Shown here one piece after another: positions 25,320 through 35,246 of a stretch of DNA of 46,104 nt. Under the pieces are notes generated by a model that ran no database searches, was not told where the DNA came from, and worked only from the letters and a program-made list of their open reading frames with translations. The translations under genes and the position numbers were made by a program. This DNA is from Planctomycetales bacterium (lineage in GTDB: Bacteria; Planctomycetota; Planctomycetia; Isosphaerales; Isosphaeraceae), in NCBI GenBank assembly GCA_027452145.1, contig DAIDHB010000494.1, forward strand, positions 1 to 46,104, in the 5' to 3' direction. Each line of letters starts with the position of its first letter. Within the stretch, counting starts at the first letter, position 1.

Positions 25320-26711
25320 GTGAACCCAACGCAAATGCTTCACCAGATGTGTCATGAGGTGCTGTCCGAAGCGGACGTCAGAGCGATTTGCAAGCACCGA
25401 GGACTATCGAAACAGGCTGCGTCTTCACGTTCAATTCTCGAAACCCTGTTCCTCTCCGATGCGGGCGTGGCGGACGCGATGCGCACGCTCGATCGTACGG
25501 AAATCGCCTTGCTGCACCTGCTCAGCAACCAGAACAAGCCCGTGGACGTTTCCTTCTTCAGCCTCCTGGATCCACCTCGTCCCGAGAAGAGGTGGCATCT
25601 CACGTTCTCGCAGCGATTTCAAAAGGTGTTCGCCAGGGTGAACGACCGGCTCGTCCGCAGGGGGATCCTCCTGCTCGCGCTCGGCCCGGAAACACTGACG
25701 AAACAAACGAAAATGGAAAGGTGGCAATTCGCCCTCCCGATGCAATTTGCACGCCACCTGCCGCCGCTGGTTGAGTCCACCAAACGTCTGAGTGGTGACG
25801 GCGACTGGCGCACGGACGTGGCCCGGGAGGAGCTAAGGAGTGCGGTTGTCCAGGGGGCCAAACGTAAAATCAGGGACGACTCCATCGAGATTATCAACGG
25901 CGAGCTGTGCTGGGGCGGTCAGCCGTTCCGAGCCGGCCGCGTGGTGGCATGGCAGAAGCGGCAGTGGCAAGCGGAGACGAACCCGGCAACGCCCCGGAAA
26001 GAGGCCGAACGGTCCACATTGCAGCCCGCCGAGGCCGTGCTTCGCATCCTCGCCGGCCTGGATGCCGGCCTCTGGTGCGATGCGGACGCGCTGGCCTTAC
26101 CCCTGGAGATCTTTTGTGGATTCCAGGTCGATGCCGGGTCGGTGTGCGAGAGCGGATGGCGATGGGGCTTCCTGGCCAGGCAGGAAGCCGAGTGCCGGAA
26201 GTGGTATCGCCTCGCCCCACCTTCGGCGGTCGCCGATGCTCCGCCGCATCGGTATCTTGCAGTCAGGGGCGACGAGGGCGTTGCCGTGAATCTGGACACA
26301 GTACCTTTTGAAGCTCTCGAAACGCTCGTACTAACGACCGACCAGCGGCCGGTTCCCGGAAGTCCGCCGCTCTTGCTGATCGCGCCGAACCTGGTCAAGC
26401 TCGGTCGGATGGCGGACACAATCATCGCGCTCCCCCTGGTCGACTGGCTCCAGAAGAACGCGGTGGCGTTTCACAAGGCCTTCGAGACGGTACGGCAACG
26501 CCGGGGTAAGACGATTCTGCACGAGAACCTCTCGGTCGCCCGCGTCACCGACCTGAGCTTGAAAGTCGCCCTGGAAAAAGCGCTGGGCGGCCGCATCGTG
26601 TCACTGGGCGAAGATCTCCTCGCATTTCCCACCGGGGCGGTTGCGGAGGTCAAGCGCCTCGTGGCCCAACGGGGACACGTCGTGAGGGAGGTGGCCCATC
26701 GTAAACCTTGA
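25320..26711 (+). CDS. Unknown protein, first gene of a two-gene cassette
   Basis: Protein of 463 aa from a GTG at 25320, with GAGGAG 9 nt upstream; an in-frame GTG at 25284 is also open. The N-terminal part (EVLSEADVRAICKHRGLSK ... ILETLFLSDAGVADAMRTLDRTEIALLHLLSN) looks like a small helical, possibly SAP- or winged-helix-like region followed by a leucine-rich helical segment. The C-terminal part (ENLSVARVTDLSLKVALEKALGGRIVSLGEDLLAFPTGAVAEVKRLVAQRGHVVREV) resembles a small two-layer domain. No catalytic motif was seen. Third codon positions are less GC-extreme than in the flanking genes. The next gene follows after 37 nt and is probably co-translated. Confidence 0.72.
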   Translation: MNPTQMLHQMCHEVLSEADVRAICKHRGLSKQAASSRSILETLFLSDAGVADAMRTLDRTEIALLHLLSNQNKPVDVSFFSLLDPPRPEKRWHLTFSQRFQKVFARVNDRLVRRGILLLALGPETLTKQTKMERWQFALPMQFARHLPPLVESTKRLSGDGDWRTDVAREELRSAVVQGAKRKIRDDSIEIINGELCWGGQPFRAGRVVAWQKRQWQAETNPATPRKEAERSTLQPAEAVLRILAGLDAGLWCDADALALPLEIFCGFQVDAGSVCESGWRWGFLARQEAECRKWYRLAPPSAVADAPPHRYLAVRGDEGVAVNLDTVPFEALETLVLTTDQRPVPGSPPLLLIAPNLVKLGRMADTIIALPLVDWLQKNAVAFHKAFETVRQRRGKTILHENLSVARVTDLSLKVALEKALGGRIVSLGEDLLAFPTGAVAEVKRLVAQRGHVVREVAHRKP

Positions 26712-26748
26712 GTCGATCGATGTCAGTTCCCTGGACGTTGTCACGGCG

Positions 26749-28392
26749 GTGCCAGACCTGCGGCGAGACCTTCACGTCTTCGTCGATTTCGTTCGTGCTC
26801 GCAGGATCAAACGCTCACATCGAGAGAACGCATTGAGCAAGACCGATGCGAAACGGCTTGCCAGGCTCCTGTCGGACCCGGAAGCGGAACGGGAAGTGGA
26901 CGAGGACGGTGCTTCAGCGTGGATCGAGTTCGTTGATGATGTGGCGCTGCGGCTTGGTTTTATCCACTACGATACGAAGGGCCAGTATGCGGGATACACC
27001 AGCCATGAACCTTCATTTCCGGACAACTACATCGAGTTCCTGGCGAAGCCCTACGATCAGTTCCTCGCCGCGACGGCCGCGAAACAGGAATCGACGCTCC
27101 GGGAATTGCTGGTCGGCCAGGGACAGGGTGGGGCCAGCGAGTTCTATAGCCAGAGCTTGCTGGGGCGGCTGGACCGATTCAGCCCCTGGGGATCGGCCCT
27201 CGGCGTGATGCCCACGCTCGATTTTCCCGCGATCCGCCGCTTCCTGCTGGGGCTGCTGGCCCAGTGCCCCACCGACCAGTGGCTGAGCACGTCCGCGCTG
27301 GTCGAACAACTGAAAAAGCACCACCGCTATTTCCTCATTCCGAAGCAGCCGCGGTTCAAGAACGAGCGCGATGCCGGGTCCGGCCGCTACGGCAACTTCC
27401 ACGAAAGCAAGGACCCCTACGGGCACGAGATCAACATTCGCGACAGCGATCCGGACGGGTTCGAGCGGGTTGAAGGGCGATACGTCGAGCGGTTCCTGGA
27501 GGATATTCCGCTGGTGCTCCGCTATGTGGACGTGGCGTATGCTCAGAAGCCCCTAACGCCCATTCATCCCTCAATCGGCCAGTTGCAGGCCTTCCGCGTC
27601 AGCGATCGGCTGCGCCGCGCCCTGGCGGGGCGCATCGACGAACCGCGGGTCACCGTGTCTCCCAACTTCGACGTCCATGTGATTGCGGAAACGTACCCGG
27701 CGGGCGTCCTCGCCCAGCTTTTACCGCTCTGCGAATTGGTGTCGGAAGGCACGTCGATCGTCCTGAAGCTGACAAAACAGAAGGTCGCGGCCGCCCGGGC
27801 CGCATCTCCCGACCTGGACGCCACCGGCGTGTTGCGGGCGCTGGTCGGCGGCGAATTGCCGGCGAACATCGTCCACGAGCTCTCCGCCTGGTCATCGCAC
27901 GGTGAGAAATTCGTGCTGTACGTGAACTGTCCGGTGCTGGAAACGGACCAGGAGCAACCGGCGGCCGATCCGTTCACGATCGAGCGCGTGGCCGCGGGGA
28001 TCCGCCTGGTCCGGTCCCCCGACAAGCTGTTCGACGCGCTGGAACGCCAGGAACTCATGCCGATCAGGATCAAGCACGGCGACGAGGCCTTTGCGCCGGC
28101 TCCCAGAAAGGCGCGGACCCAGTTTCCGAAAGGGTCGGCCGGCCAGGCGAAGCCGCGCGAGCCCAAACCACGGGTGACGCTCACCCGTATGACGCGGGTG
28201 CAACTGGTCTTTCCCGATCGCGAGTTGCTGAACAAACTCCACGAAATGCTTGTGAAGTGCCAGTGTCCGGCTGAAATCGATCGCCCGAACCTGACACTGA
28301 CCTACTTCAAACACGATGAGTCCGCAGTGACCAACGCGATCCGGCAATTGAAGACTGAGTATCAGATTGAAATCAAGGACCTTTCTTCCTGA
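26749..28392 (+). CDS. Protein with helicase-associated (XPB-like) domain, second gene of the cassette
   Basis: Protein of 547 aa from a GTG at 26749. That start has no clear ribosome-binding site, and the frame is open back to 26686 without an ATG. Residues about 294-390 (PRVTVSPNFDVHVIAETYPAGVLAQLLPLCEL ... YPAGVL, SIVLKLTKQKVAAARAASPDLDATGVLRALVGGELPANIVHELSAW) fit the pattern of the helicase-associated XPB/Ssl2-type domain (Helicase_C_3) of actinobacterial proteins. The rest is unrecognised; it includes DEDGASAWIEFVDDVALRLGFI near the N-terminus. No Walker motifs are present, so it is not itself a helicase. Codon use is less GC-rich than in the flanking genes, which hints at acquisition. 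Confidence 0.72.
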   Translation: MPDLRRDLHVFVDFVRARRIKRSHRENALSKTDAKRLARLLSDPEAEREVDEDGASAWIEFVDDVALRLGFIHYDTKGQYAGYTSHEPSFPDNYIEFLAKPYDQFLAATAAKQESTLRELLVGQGQGGASEFYSQSLLGRLDRFSPWGSALGVMPTLDFPAIRRFLLGLLAQCPTDQWLSTSALVEQLKKHHRYFLIPKQPRFKNERDAGSGRYGNFHESKDPYGHEINIRDSDPDGFERVEGRYVERFLEDIPLVLRYVDVAYAQKPLTPIHPSIGQLQAFRVSDRLRRALAGRIDEPRVTVSPNFDVHVIAETYPAGVLAQLLPLCELVSEGTSIVLKLTKQKVAAARAASPDLDATGVLRALVGGELPANIVHELSAWSSHGEKFVLYVNCPVLETDQEQPAADPFTIERVAAGIRLVRSPDKLFDALERQELMPIRIKHGDEAFAPAPRKARTQFPKGSAGQAKPREPKPRVTLTRMTRVQLVFPDRELLNKLHEMLVKCQCPAEIDRPNLTLTYFKHDESAVTNAIRQLKTEYQIEIKDLSS

Positions 28393-28430
28393 TGGGAAAA
28401 CGGAGGGCCGGAGAACTGCACGCGGAGGAC

Positions 28431-28454
28431 TGATCTCGGCGGTCTACGAGATCA
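28431..28454. terminator. Possible bidirectional terminator
   Basis: TGATCTCG and CGAGATCA form a perfect 8-bp stem with an 8-nt loop, between the convergent ends of the cassette (28392) and the redoxin fusion gene (28527). A moderately T-rich stretch follows on the plus strand. The position between converging genes supports the call. Confidence 0.4.
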
Positions 28455-28526
28455 ACCTTGTTGCTGGATTGAACATCTATTTTGATTCCTGGCTCTGACA
28501 ATTCGAATCCATTCTTTCCCGCGCCC

Positions 28527-30542
28527 TTACGGCAGTCGGATCACGCTGTTGTGGAAGAAGCCGGCCGACTCGGGGTTGCCCGGATCCTCGCGGTACTTCT
28601 CCCCGTCGAGCAGAAACTTGTACTCGTGCTCTCCCGGGCCGAGCACGACTGTCGTCGAGTAGGCTCCCTGCGAATCGGGCCCGGTCATGGCGACGGGATG
28701 GTCCTTCCACCCGGTGAACGTGCCAACGACGGCGACCGACCTCGCCGGCCCGGCCGGCTTGTGGTGGAAGGTGACCTCATACTGGCCGTTCGCCAGGCGT
28801 TTCGAGGTCGGCATGCCCAGGGCAAGGTCCTGGTCGGCGAGGGCGAAGCAGAGATACCCGACGTGCATCTCGTCCCAGGTCTGCTCGCCGAAGGTGATCG
28901 CACGCCTCGGATCGGGGTTGTTCGGGTTCTCGTCCGAGTTGTCGAAATGGGCCTCGGTGTGGATGATCGTCCCCTCGGGCATCGGTTTGGGCCGGTCGAG
29001 GGTGTAGAGGTTCTGCCAGTCGAACTCGTAACGGGGGACGTCGAGCAGGATCTCGCGGCCGCCGTCGGGGTACTCAGCAACGAACCTCATCGACCGGCCC
29101 CGCAGGTGCATGTGCGGCATGAGCGCCAGCAGCTCCGAGTCGCGCGAGAACCGGAAATCGGCCCGCGACACGTAGTCGCGCGTGCCGGGCGGGATCTGGA
29201 GGCGGAAGTTCAGCGCCATGCCCGACATCAGCTCCTTGTGGATCGTCGCCGGGTCGGCGAAGACGAGGCCCAGGCGGCTCCGATCGGTCTGCTTGGTCCC
29301 GCGCGGGGTGTAGTGCATCTGGAGGACCAGCTTCGACCCGGCCGGGACGCGCTTCGCCACGCCGTCGGGCAGGATGCGAGGCGGCAGGCCGGGGGCGTAC
29401 GCGGCCAGGAAATCGCCGCCGGCCGCGTCGATTTTCTCGGCGCCCGGCGGCAGCACCAGAACGACCGCGTGATGGACGACCGTGGGGTTTCCCGCCCGCA
29501 CCTGCGCGGCGCTCACCCAGACGTCGTGCGTCAACTTCGGGTCGATCTCGACGAGCTGATACGGCATCGACCCCTCGGCCGGGATCTCAATGGCGTGCGG
29601 CATCTCGAGCACGAGATCAGGCCGGGGGATCTGCCATCCCTCGACGAACCTCGGCGGGGGGGGCAGGTCGGCCGGGTTTCCTTCGGGCGCGCCGGCGGCG
29701 GCCCAGTCGCGAATCGCCTTCTTCTCCTCCGCGGACAGCCGGGCGTCGTTCGCGAACTTGCCGTAATCGGGCGAGGCGTGCCAGGGGGGCATACGGCCCT
29801 CGTCGACGACCTCGGCGATCATGCTCGACCAGCCGGCCGCCTGGCGGTAGTCGGTCAGCGAGAACGGCGCGATCTCGCCCGGCCGGTGGCAACCGACACA
29901 GCGCGCCTGGAGGATGCGAGCCACCTGCTTCGTATACGTCACGGCGCCACTCTTCGCTGCATTCGTCACCCGGCCGATCTTGCAGCCGGCCGTCTTCGTC
30001 GTCGGGGTCGCGACCGGCCGCCCGGCGAGGACCGCGTCGAGCGCGTCCACCAGATAATTCTGGGTGGACGAGGCCCGATGAATGCCGATGGCGTACTGGT
30101 TATCAATTCGGCCCCGGTACACGACGGCCCGCGAGCCGTCCAGGACGAACACCTCGGGCGTCCGCTCGGCCCCGAGGCGGTCGGCCAGGTCGTTGCCGAC
30201 GTCCTTCACGATGGGGAAGGGCAGGGCATGCCTCTCGGTGAACCGGCCGATCGCGACCGGCCCGTCCTGCTCGTTGGCGTCGACCCCGAAGAACGCCACG
30301 CCGCGCTTGCCGAACTCGCGGGCGATCTCGGCGAGCCTCGGAGCATACGCCTCGGCGAGAGGACACTCCGTCCCGAGGAATGCCAGGACGACGACCTTCC
30401 GGTCGCGCGCCTCGTCGAGCGTGTGCCAGGCTCCTCGATGGTCCTGGAGCCGGAAATCGGCCGTCGGCCTCGCCGTTTCGCCCGGTCCAGGCCCCACCAG
30501 GCCGAGCAGCGCCATGACCCCGACCCTACCCATCGCGCCCAT
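28527..30542 (-). CDS. Redoxin / cytochrome c / copper monooxygenase-like / CBM48 fusion
   Basis: Exported 671-aa protein starting at ATG 30542 with GAGGAGGG upstream. A short hydrophobic N-terminus (VGVMALLGLVG) is followed by four domains. Residues 25-175 are a redoxin/AhpC-TSA domain with Cys60 in GTECPLAEAYAPRL. Residues about 200-295 are a cytochrome c-like domain with heme motif C215-VG-C218-H219. Residues about 310-580 resemble type II copper monooxygenase domains, with H357-H358, H410 (LQMHYTPRG), H477 and H479 (MPHMHLRG). Residues 587-670 are a CBM48/AMPK-type glycogen-binding domain (VAVVGTFTGWKDHPVAM ... GEHEYKFLLDGEKY). The combined chemistry is unknown. It is divergent from the PSCyt1 gene. 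Confidence 0.85.
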   Translation of the reverse strand: MGAMGRVGVMALLGLVGPGPGETARPTADFRLQDHRGAWHTLDEARDRKVVVLAFLGTECPLAEAYAPRLAEIAREFGKRGVAFFGVDANEQDGPVAIGRFTERHALPFPIVKDVGNDLADRLGAERTPEVFVLDGSRAVVYRGRIDNQYAIGIHRASSTQNYLVDALDAVLAGRPVATPTTKTAGCKIGRVTNAAKSGAVTYTKQVARILQARCVGCHRPGEIAPFSLTDYRQAAGWSSMIAEVVDEGRMPPWHASPDYGKFANDARLSAEEKKAIRDWAAAGAPEGNPADLPPPPRFVEGWQIPRPDLVLEMPHAIEIPAEGSMPYQLVEIDPKLTHDVWVSAAQVRAGNPTVVHHAVVLVLPPGAEKIDAAGGDFLAAYAPGLPPRILPDGVAKRVPAGSKLVLQMHYTPRGTKQTDRSRLGLVFADPATIHKELMSGMALNFRLQIPPGTRDYVSRADFRFSRDSELLALMPHMHLRGRSMRFVAEYPDGGREILLDVPRYEFDWQNLYTLDRPKPMPEGTIIHTEAHFDNSDENPNNPDPRRAITFGEQTWDEMHVGYLCFALADQDLALGMPTSKRLANGQYEVTFHHKPAGPARSVAVVGTFTGWKDHPVAMTGPDSQGAYSTTVVLGPGEHEYKFLLDGEKYREDPGNPESAGFFHNSVIRLP

Positions 30543-30797
30543 CGTCTGGCCCTCCTCATTCCCGGCCCGATCCGCAAACCTGGGTCGATAGTACCACAGA
30601 TGTCCGAGAGAGTCCAACGATCTGGCCCTCGCAAATGTCTCGGGATGCCGTCCCGGCCATGCGACATCCGACCGTGTTGTCCGTTGACGTCGCGGCGGAG
30701 TTCCTCGAAAATCAAGCATCCGAGTGAGCTTGCGCCTCCCTCTTCCCTCCCGCGATCTGAGCCCGCCTTGAGGGGCCCGGCCGTCGAGGTCTCCCGC

Positions 30798-33620
30798 ATG
30801 ATTCGGTCTGGCTGGCAGTGTGTTGCCGTGCTGTTGATCGCCGTCGCGCGACCGATGGCGACGGGCGCGGCCGACGACCGGATTGGGATCGACCTGTTCG
30901 AGGCGAGGATCCGTCCCGTCCTGGTCCGGGAATGCTACGCCTGCCACTCGACCGGGGCGAAATCGATCAAGGGAGGCTTGCGGCTCGATTCGCGTGCTGC
31001 GGTTCGCGCGGGGGGTGATTCCGGGCCGATCCTGGTGCCGGGCAAACCCGGGGAGAGCCTCCTCATGGAGGCGCTCCGGTATGAGGGAACGGCGATGCCG
31101 CCGAAGGGCAAGCTGTCGGACGCGGTGATCGCCGACTTCGCGCGCTGGATCGAGCTGGGCGCGCCCGACCCTCGCGACGGCGCGGCCGTGCCGGCGCGGC
31201 CGGCCACGGTCGACATCGAGGCCGGGCGGCGATTCTGGGCCTACCAGGCCCCGCGGGCGCATCGCCCGCCGGATGTCCGCGCGGCCTCGTGGCCGTCCAC
31301 CGAGATCGATCGCTTCATCCTGGCCGGGCTCGAGGCCAGGGGCCTTCACCCCGCGGCGGACGCCGACCGGAGCACGCTCGCCCACCGCCTCGCCTACGAC
31401 CTGACCGGGCTCCCGCTCCCGCCCGAGGAGGTCGACGCGTTCGTGGCCGACCCGGCGCCCGACGCCTACGAGCGGCTGGTCGACCGGCTCCTGGCCTCGC
31501 CCGCGTTCGGCGAGCGGTGGGGGCGGCACTGGCTCGACGTCGTCCGGTTCGGCGAGTCCCTCACGCTCCGCGGGTTCGTCTTTCCGAATGCGTGGCGCTA
31601 CCGCGATTATGTGATCGACGCATTCAATTCCGACATGCCCTTCGATCGCTTCGTCCGCGAGCAGATCGCGGGCGACCTTATCGCAGCCGACTCGCCCGGC
31701 GACCGCCGCCGTCAGATCACCGCCACGACGTTCCTGATGCTCGGGAACGCGAATCTCGAAGAGCAGGACAAGCGTCAGCTCGACATGGACGTGGTGGACG
31801 AGCAGCTCGACACGATCGGCAAGGCCATCCTGGGCCAGACGATCGGCTGCGCCCGCTGCCACGACCACAAGTTCGACCCGATCCCCACGCGAGATTACTA
31901 CGCGCTCGCCGGGATTCTCGCGAGCACCCGCGCGCTGGAGCACGCGAACGTCTCGAAGTGGCTGGAGGTCCCGCTGCCGGTGCCCGATGTCGAGGAGGCC
32001 GCGATCCGCCGCCGGGAAGCGGCGATCGCGGCCGTCGAAGCCCGGCTAAAGGCTGAGAAATCGCGACTGGGCCGCGTCGCGAAGGGGACGCGCGGGCCTC
32101 TCTCGGTCGACCGGGCCCCGGGCATCGTGGTCGACGACGCTCAGGCGCGGAAGGTCGGGCTGTGGACGTATTCCACCTACAGCGGGACTTACATCGGCGC
32201 GGGCTACCTGCACGACGGCAACGCGGGCAAGGGTGAAAAGACCCTCACGTTCCAGCCCGAGGCTCTTGAGACGGGGTCGTACGACGTCTGGCTGGCGTAC
32301 TCGCCCGGGTCGAACCGATCGGCCTCGGTGCCCGTCACGGTCTTCAGCGCCGACGGCGAATCGACGATTCACGTCGACATGAAAGCACCGCCGCCGATCG
32401 ATGGCCGGTACGTCGCGCTGGGCCGGTTTCGCTTCGAGATGAACGGCCAGGGGTTCGTCATCATCGCGAACGAGGGAACAACCGGGCACGTCGTGGCGGA
32501 CGCCGTCTGCTTCATCCCCGCTGGCACGGCTCGCCGGCCGCATCCGTCGCCCTCGCCGGCCGTCGATACCGGCTCACTCCGCTCGCTGGAGGCCGAGCTG
32601 AAACGACTGAAGGCGTCGGGCCCGAGCCGCCCCACGGCGATGACCGTTCTGGAAAGCCCGAAGCCGGGCGACATCCGGGTGCACATCCGCGGTAGCGTTC
32701 ATACCCTGGGCGACCGCGTCCCGCGCGGGTTCCTGCGGGTGGCCACCCTCGGCCCCGCGCCGGAGATCCCCTCGGACGGGAGCGGACGGCTTGAGCTGGC
32801 CGGGTGGCTCGGGAGCGGGAGCAACCCGCTGGCCGCACGCGTCTTCGCGAACCGCGCCTGGCACTGGCTCTTCGGCGCGGGCCTGGTGCGCACCACCGAC
32901 AACTTCGGCACGACCGGCGAGCCCCCGAGCCATCCCGAGCTCCTCGACGACCTGGCCGCTCGATTCGCCGGCGAGGACGGGTGGTCCGTGAAGCGCCTGG
33001 TGCGCCAGATTGTCCTCTCGCGGACCTATCGCCTCAGCAGCGCGGCCGGCGCCGATTCAAGGGCCGCGACACTCGACCCGGAAAACCGCCTGCTGTGGAG
33101 GCAGAACCGCCGCCGGCTGGATGCTGAGTGCATCCGGGACGCAATTCTCTCGGCCGGCGGGGCGCTTCGGCGCGACATGGGCGGCCCTGGTTTCCCGGCG
33201 GGCCTGGCGGCGGACTACGGCTACGACGACCGCCAGACGCGCCGGAGCCTCTACGTCCCGGTCTTCCGCAACGCGCTGCCGGAACTGTTCGAGGTGTTCG
33301 ACTTCGCCGACCCGAGCATGGTCGTCGGGCGTCGCGACGTGAGCACGGTCGCGACCCAGGCGCTCTTTTTGATGAATCACCCGTTCGTGCTCGACCAGGC
33401 CCGATCGGCCGCGCGGCGGCTCCTGGCCGGCGCCGATCGCGACGATCCCGCAAGAGCATTGCGAGCCTATCGATGGACGCTCGGGCGCGCCCCGACGCCG
33501 GCCGAGCGCGAGCTGGTGGTCCGGTTCGTCGCAGGCGCGGCGGGCGAGCGATTGGAAGAGGCATGGGCCATGGTGTTCCAGGCCCTGTTCGCGTCGGTCG
33601 ACTTCCGCTATGTGGATTAG
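30798..33620 (+). CDS. PSCyt1/DUF1549/DUF1553 cytochrome-like protein with golvesin-type insert
   Basis: Exported 940-aa protein. The signal peptide is at 1-24 (VAVLLIAVARPMATGA). The planctomycete cytochrome c domain has heme motif C46-YA-C49-H50 in RECYACHSTG. DUF1549 covers about 160-370 (EIDRFILAGLEARGL, DLTGLPLPPEEVDAF, WGRHWLDVVRFGES) and ends with a second heme-like motif C351-AR-C354-H355 in GCARCHDHKFDPI. Residues about 444-575 resemble a golvesin C-terminal carbohydrate-binding domain (GYLHDGNAGKGEKT ... HVVADAVCFIP). DUF1553 fills about 640-935 (NPLAARVFANRAWHWLFGAGLVRTTDNFG, LNHPFVLDQA-like). GAGGT precedes the ATG. It is followed by a DUF1501 gene, the standard planctomycetal pair; the enzymatic role is unknown. 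Confidence 0.9.
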   Translation: MIRSGWQCVAVLLIAVARPMATGAADDRIGIDLFEARIRPVLVRECYACHSTGAKSIKGGLRLDSRAAVRAGGDSGPILVPGKPGESLLMEALRYEGTAMPPKGKLSDAVIADFARWIELGAPDPRDGAAVPARPATVDIEAGRRFWAYQAPRAHRPPDVRAASWPSTEIDRFILAGLEARGLHPAADADRSTLAHRLAYDLTGLPLPPEEVDAFVADPAPDAYERLVDRLLASPAFGERWGRHWLDVVRFGESLTLRGFVFPNAWRYRDYVIDAFNSDMPFDRFVREQIAGDLIAADSPGDRRRQITATTFLMLGNANLEEQDKRQLDMDVVDEQLDTIGKAILGQTIGCARCHDHKFDPIPTRDYYALAGILASTRALEHANVSKWLEVPLPVPDVEEAAIRRREAAIAAVEARLKAEKSRLGRVAKGTRGPLSVDRAPGIVVDDAQARKVGLWTYSTYSGTYIGAGYLHDGNAGKGEKTLTFQPEALETGSYDVWLAYSPGSNRSASVPVTVFSADGESTIHVDMKAPPPIDGRYVALGRFRFEMNGQGFVIIANEGTTGHVVADAVCFIPAGTARRPHPSPSPAVDTGSLRSLEAELKRLKASGPSRPTAMTVLESPKPGDIRVHIRGSVHTLGDRVPRGFLRVATLGPAPEIPSDGSGRLELAGWLGSGSNPLAARVFANRAWHWLFGAGLVRTTDNFGTTGEPPSHPELLDDLAARFAGEDGWSVKRLVRQIVLSRTYRLSSAAGADSRAATLDPENRLLWRQNRRRLDAECIRDAILSAGGALRRDMGGPGFPAGLAADYGYDDRQTRRSLYVPVFRNALPELFEVFDFADPSMVVGRRDVSTVATQALFLMNHPFVLDQARSAARRLLAGADRDDPARALRAYRWTLGRAPTPAERELVVRFVAGAAGERLEEAWAMVFQALFASVDFRYVD

Positions 33621-33636
33621 CCGAGGAGATGAGCCC

Positions 33637-35061
<1,425 letters not shown>

Positions 35062-35246
35062 CGCGGCGTCCCGGATCCGGTGCGGCTCACGCTGCTCCTG
35101 GCTCCTTGCGGGGTCGGTGTGGCGGCCCCATTCGCTGGAGATGGACAGGGGAGCCTCGCCGTTGCGGCGTGGTGCAGGGAGGGGTACGATCGATCCACGT
35201 CGGCCAATGTCCTACCCCGAGACGCTCCATCAGGTAACCCCGATCC

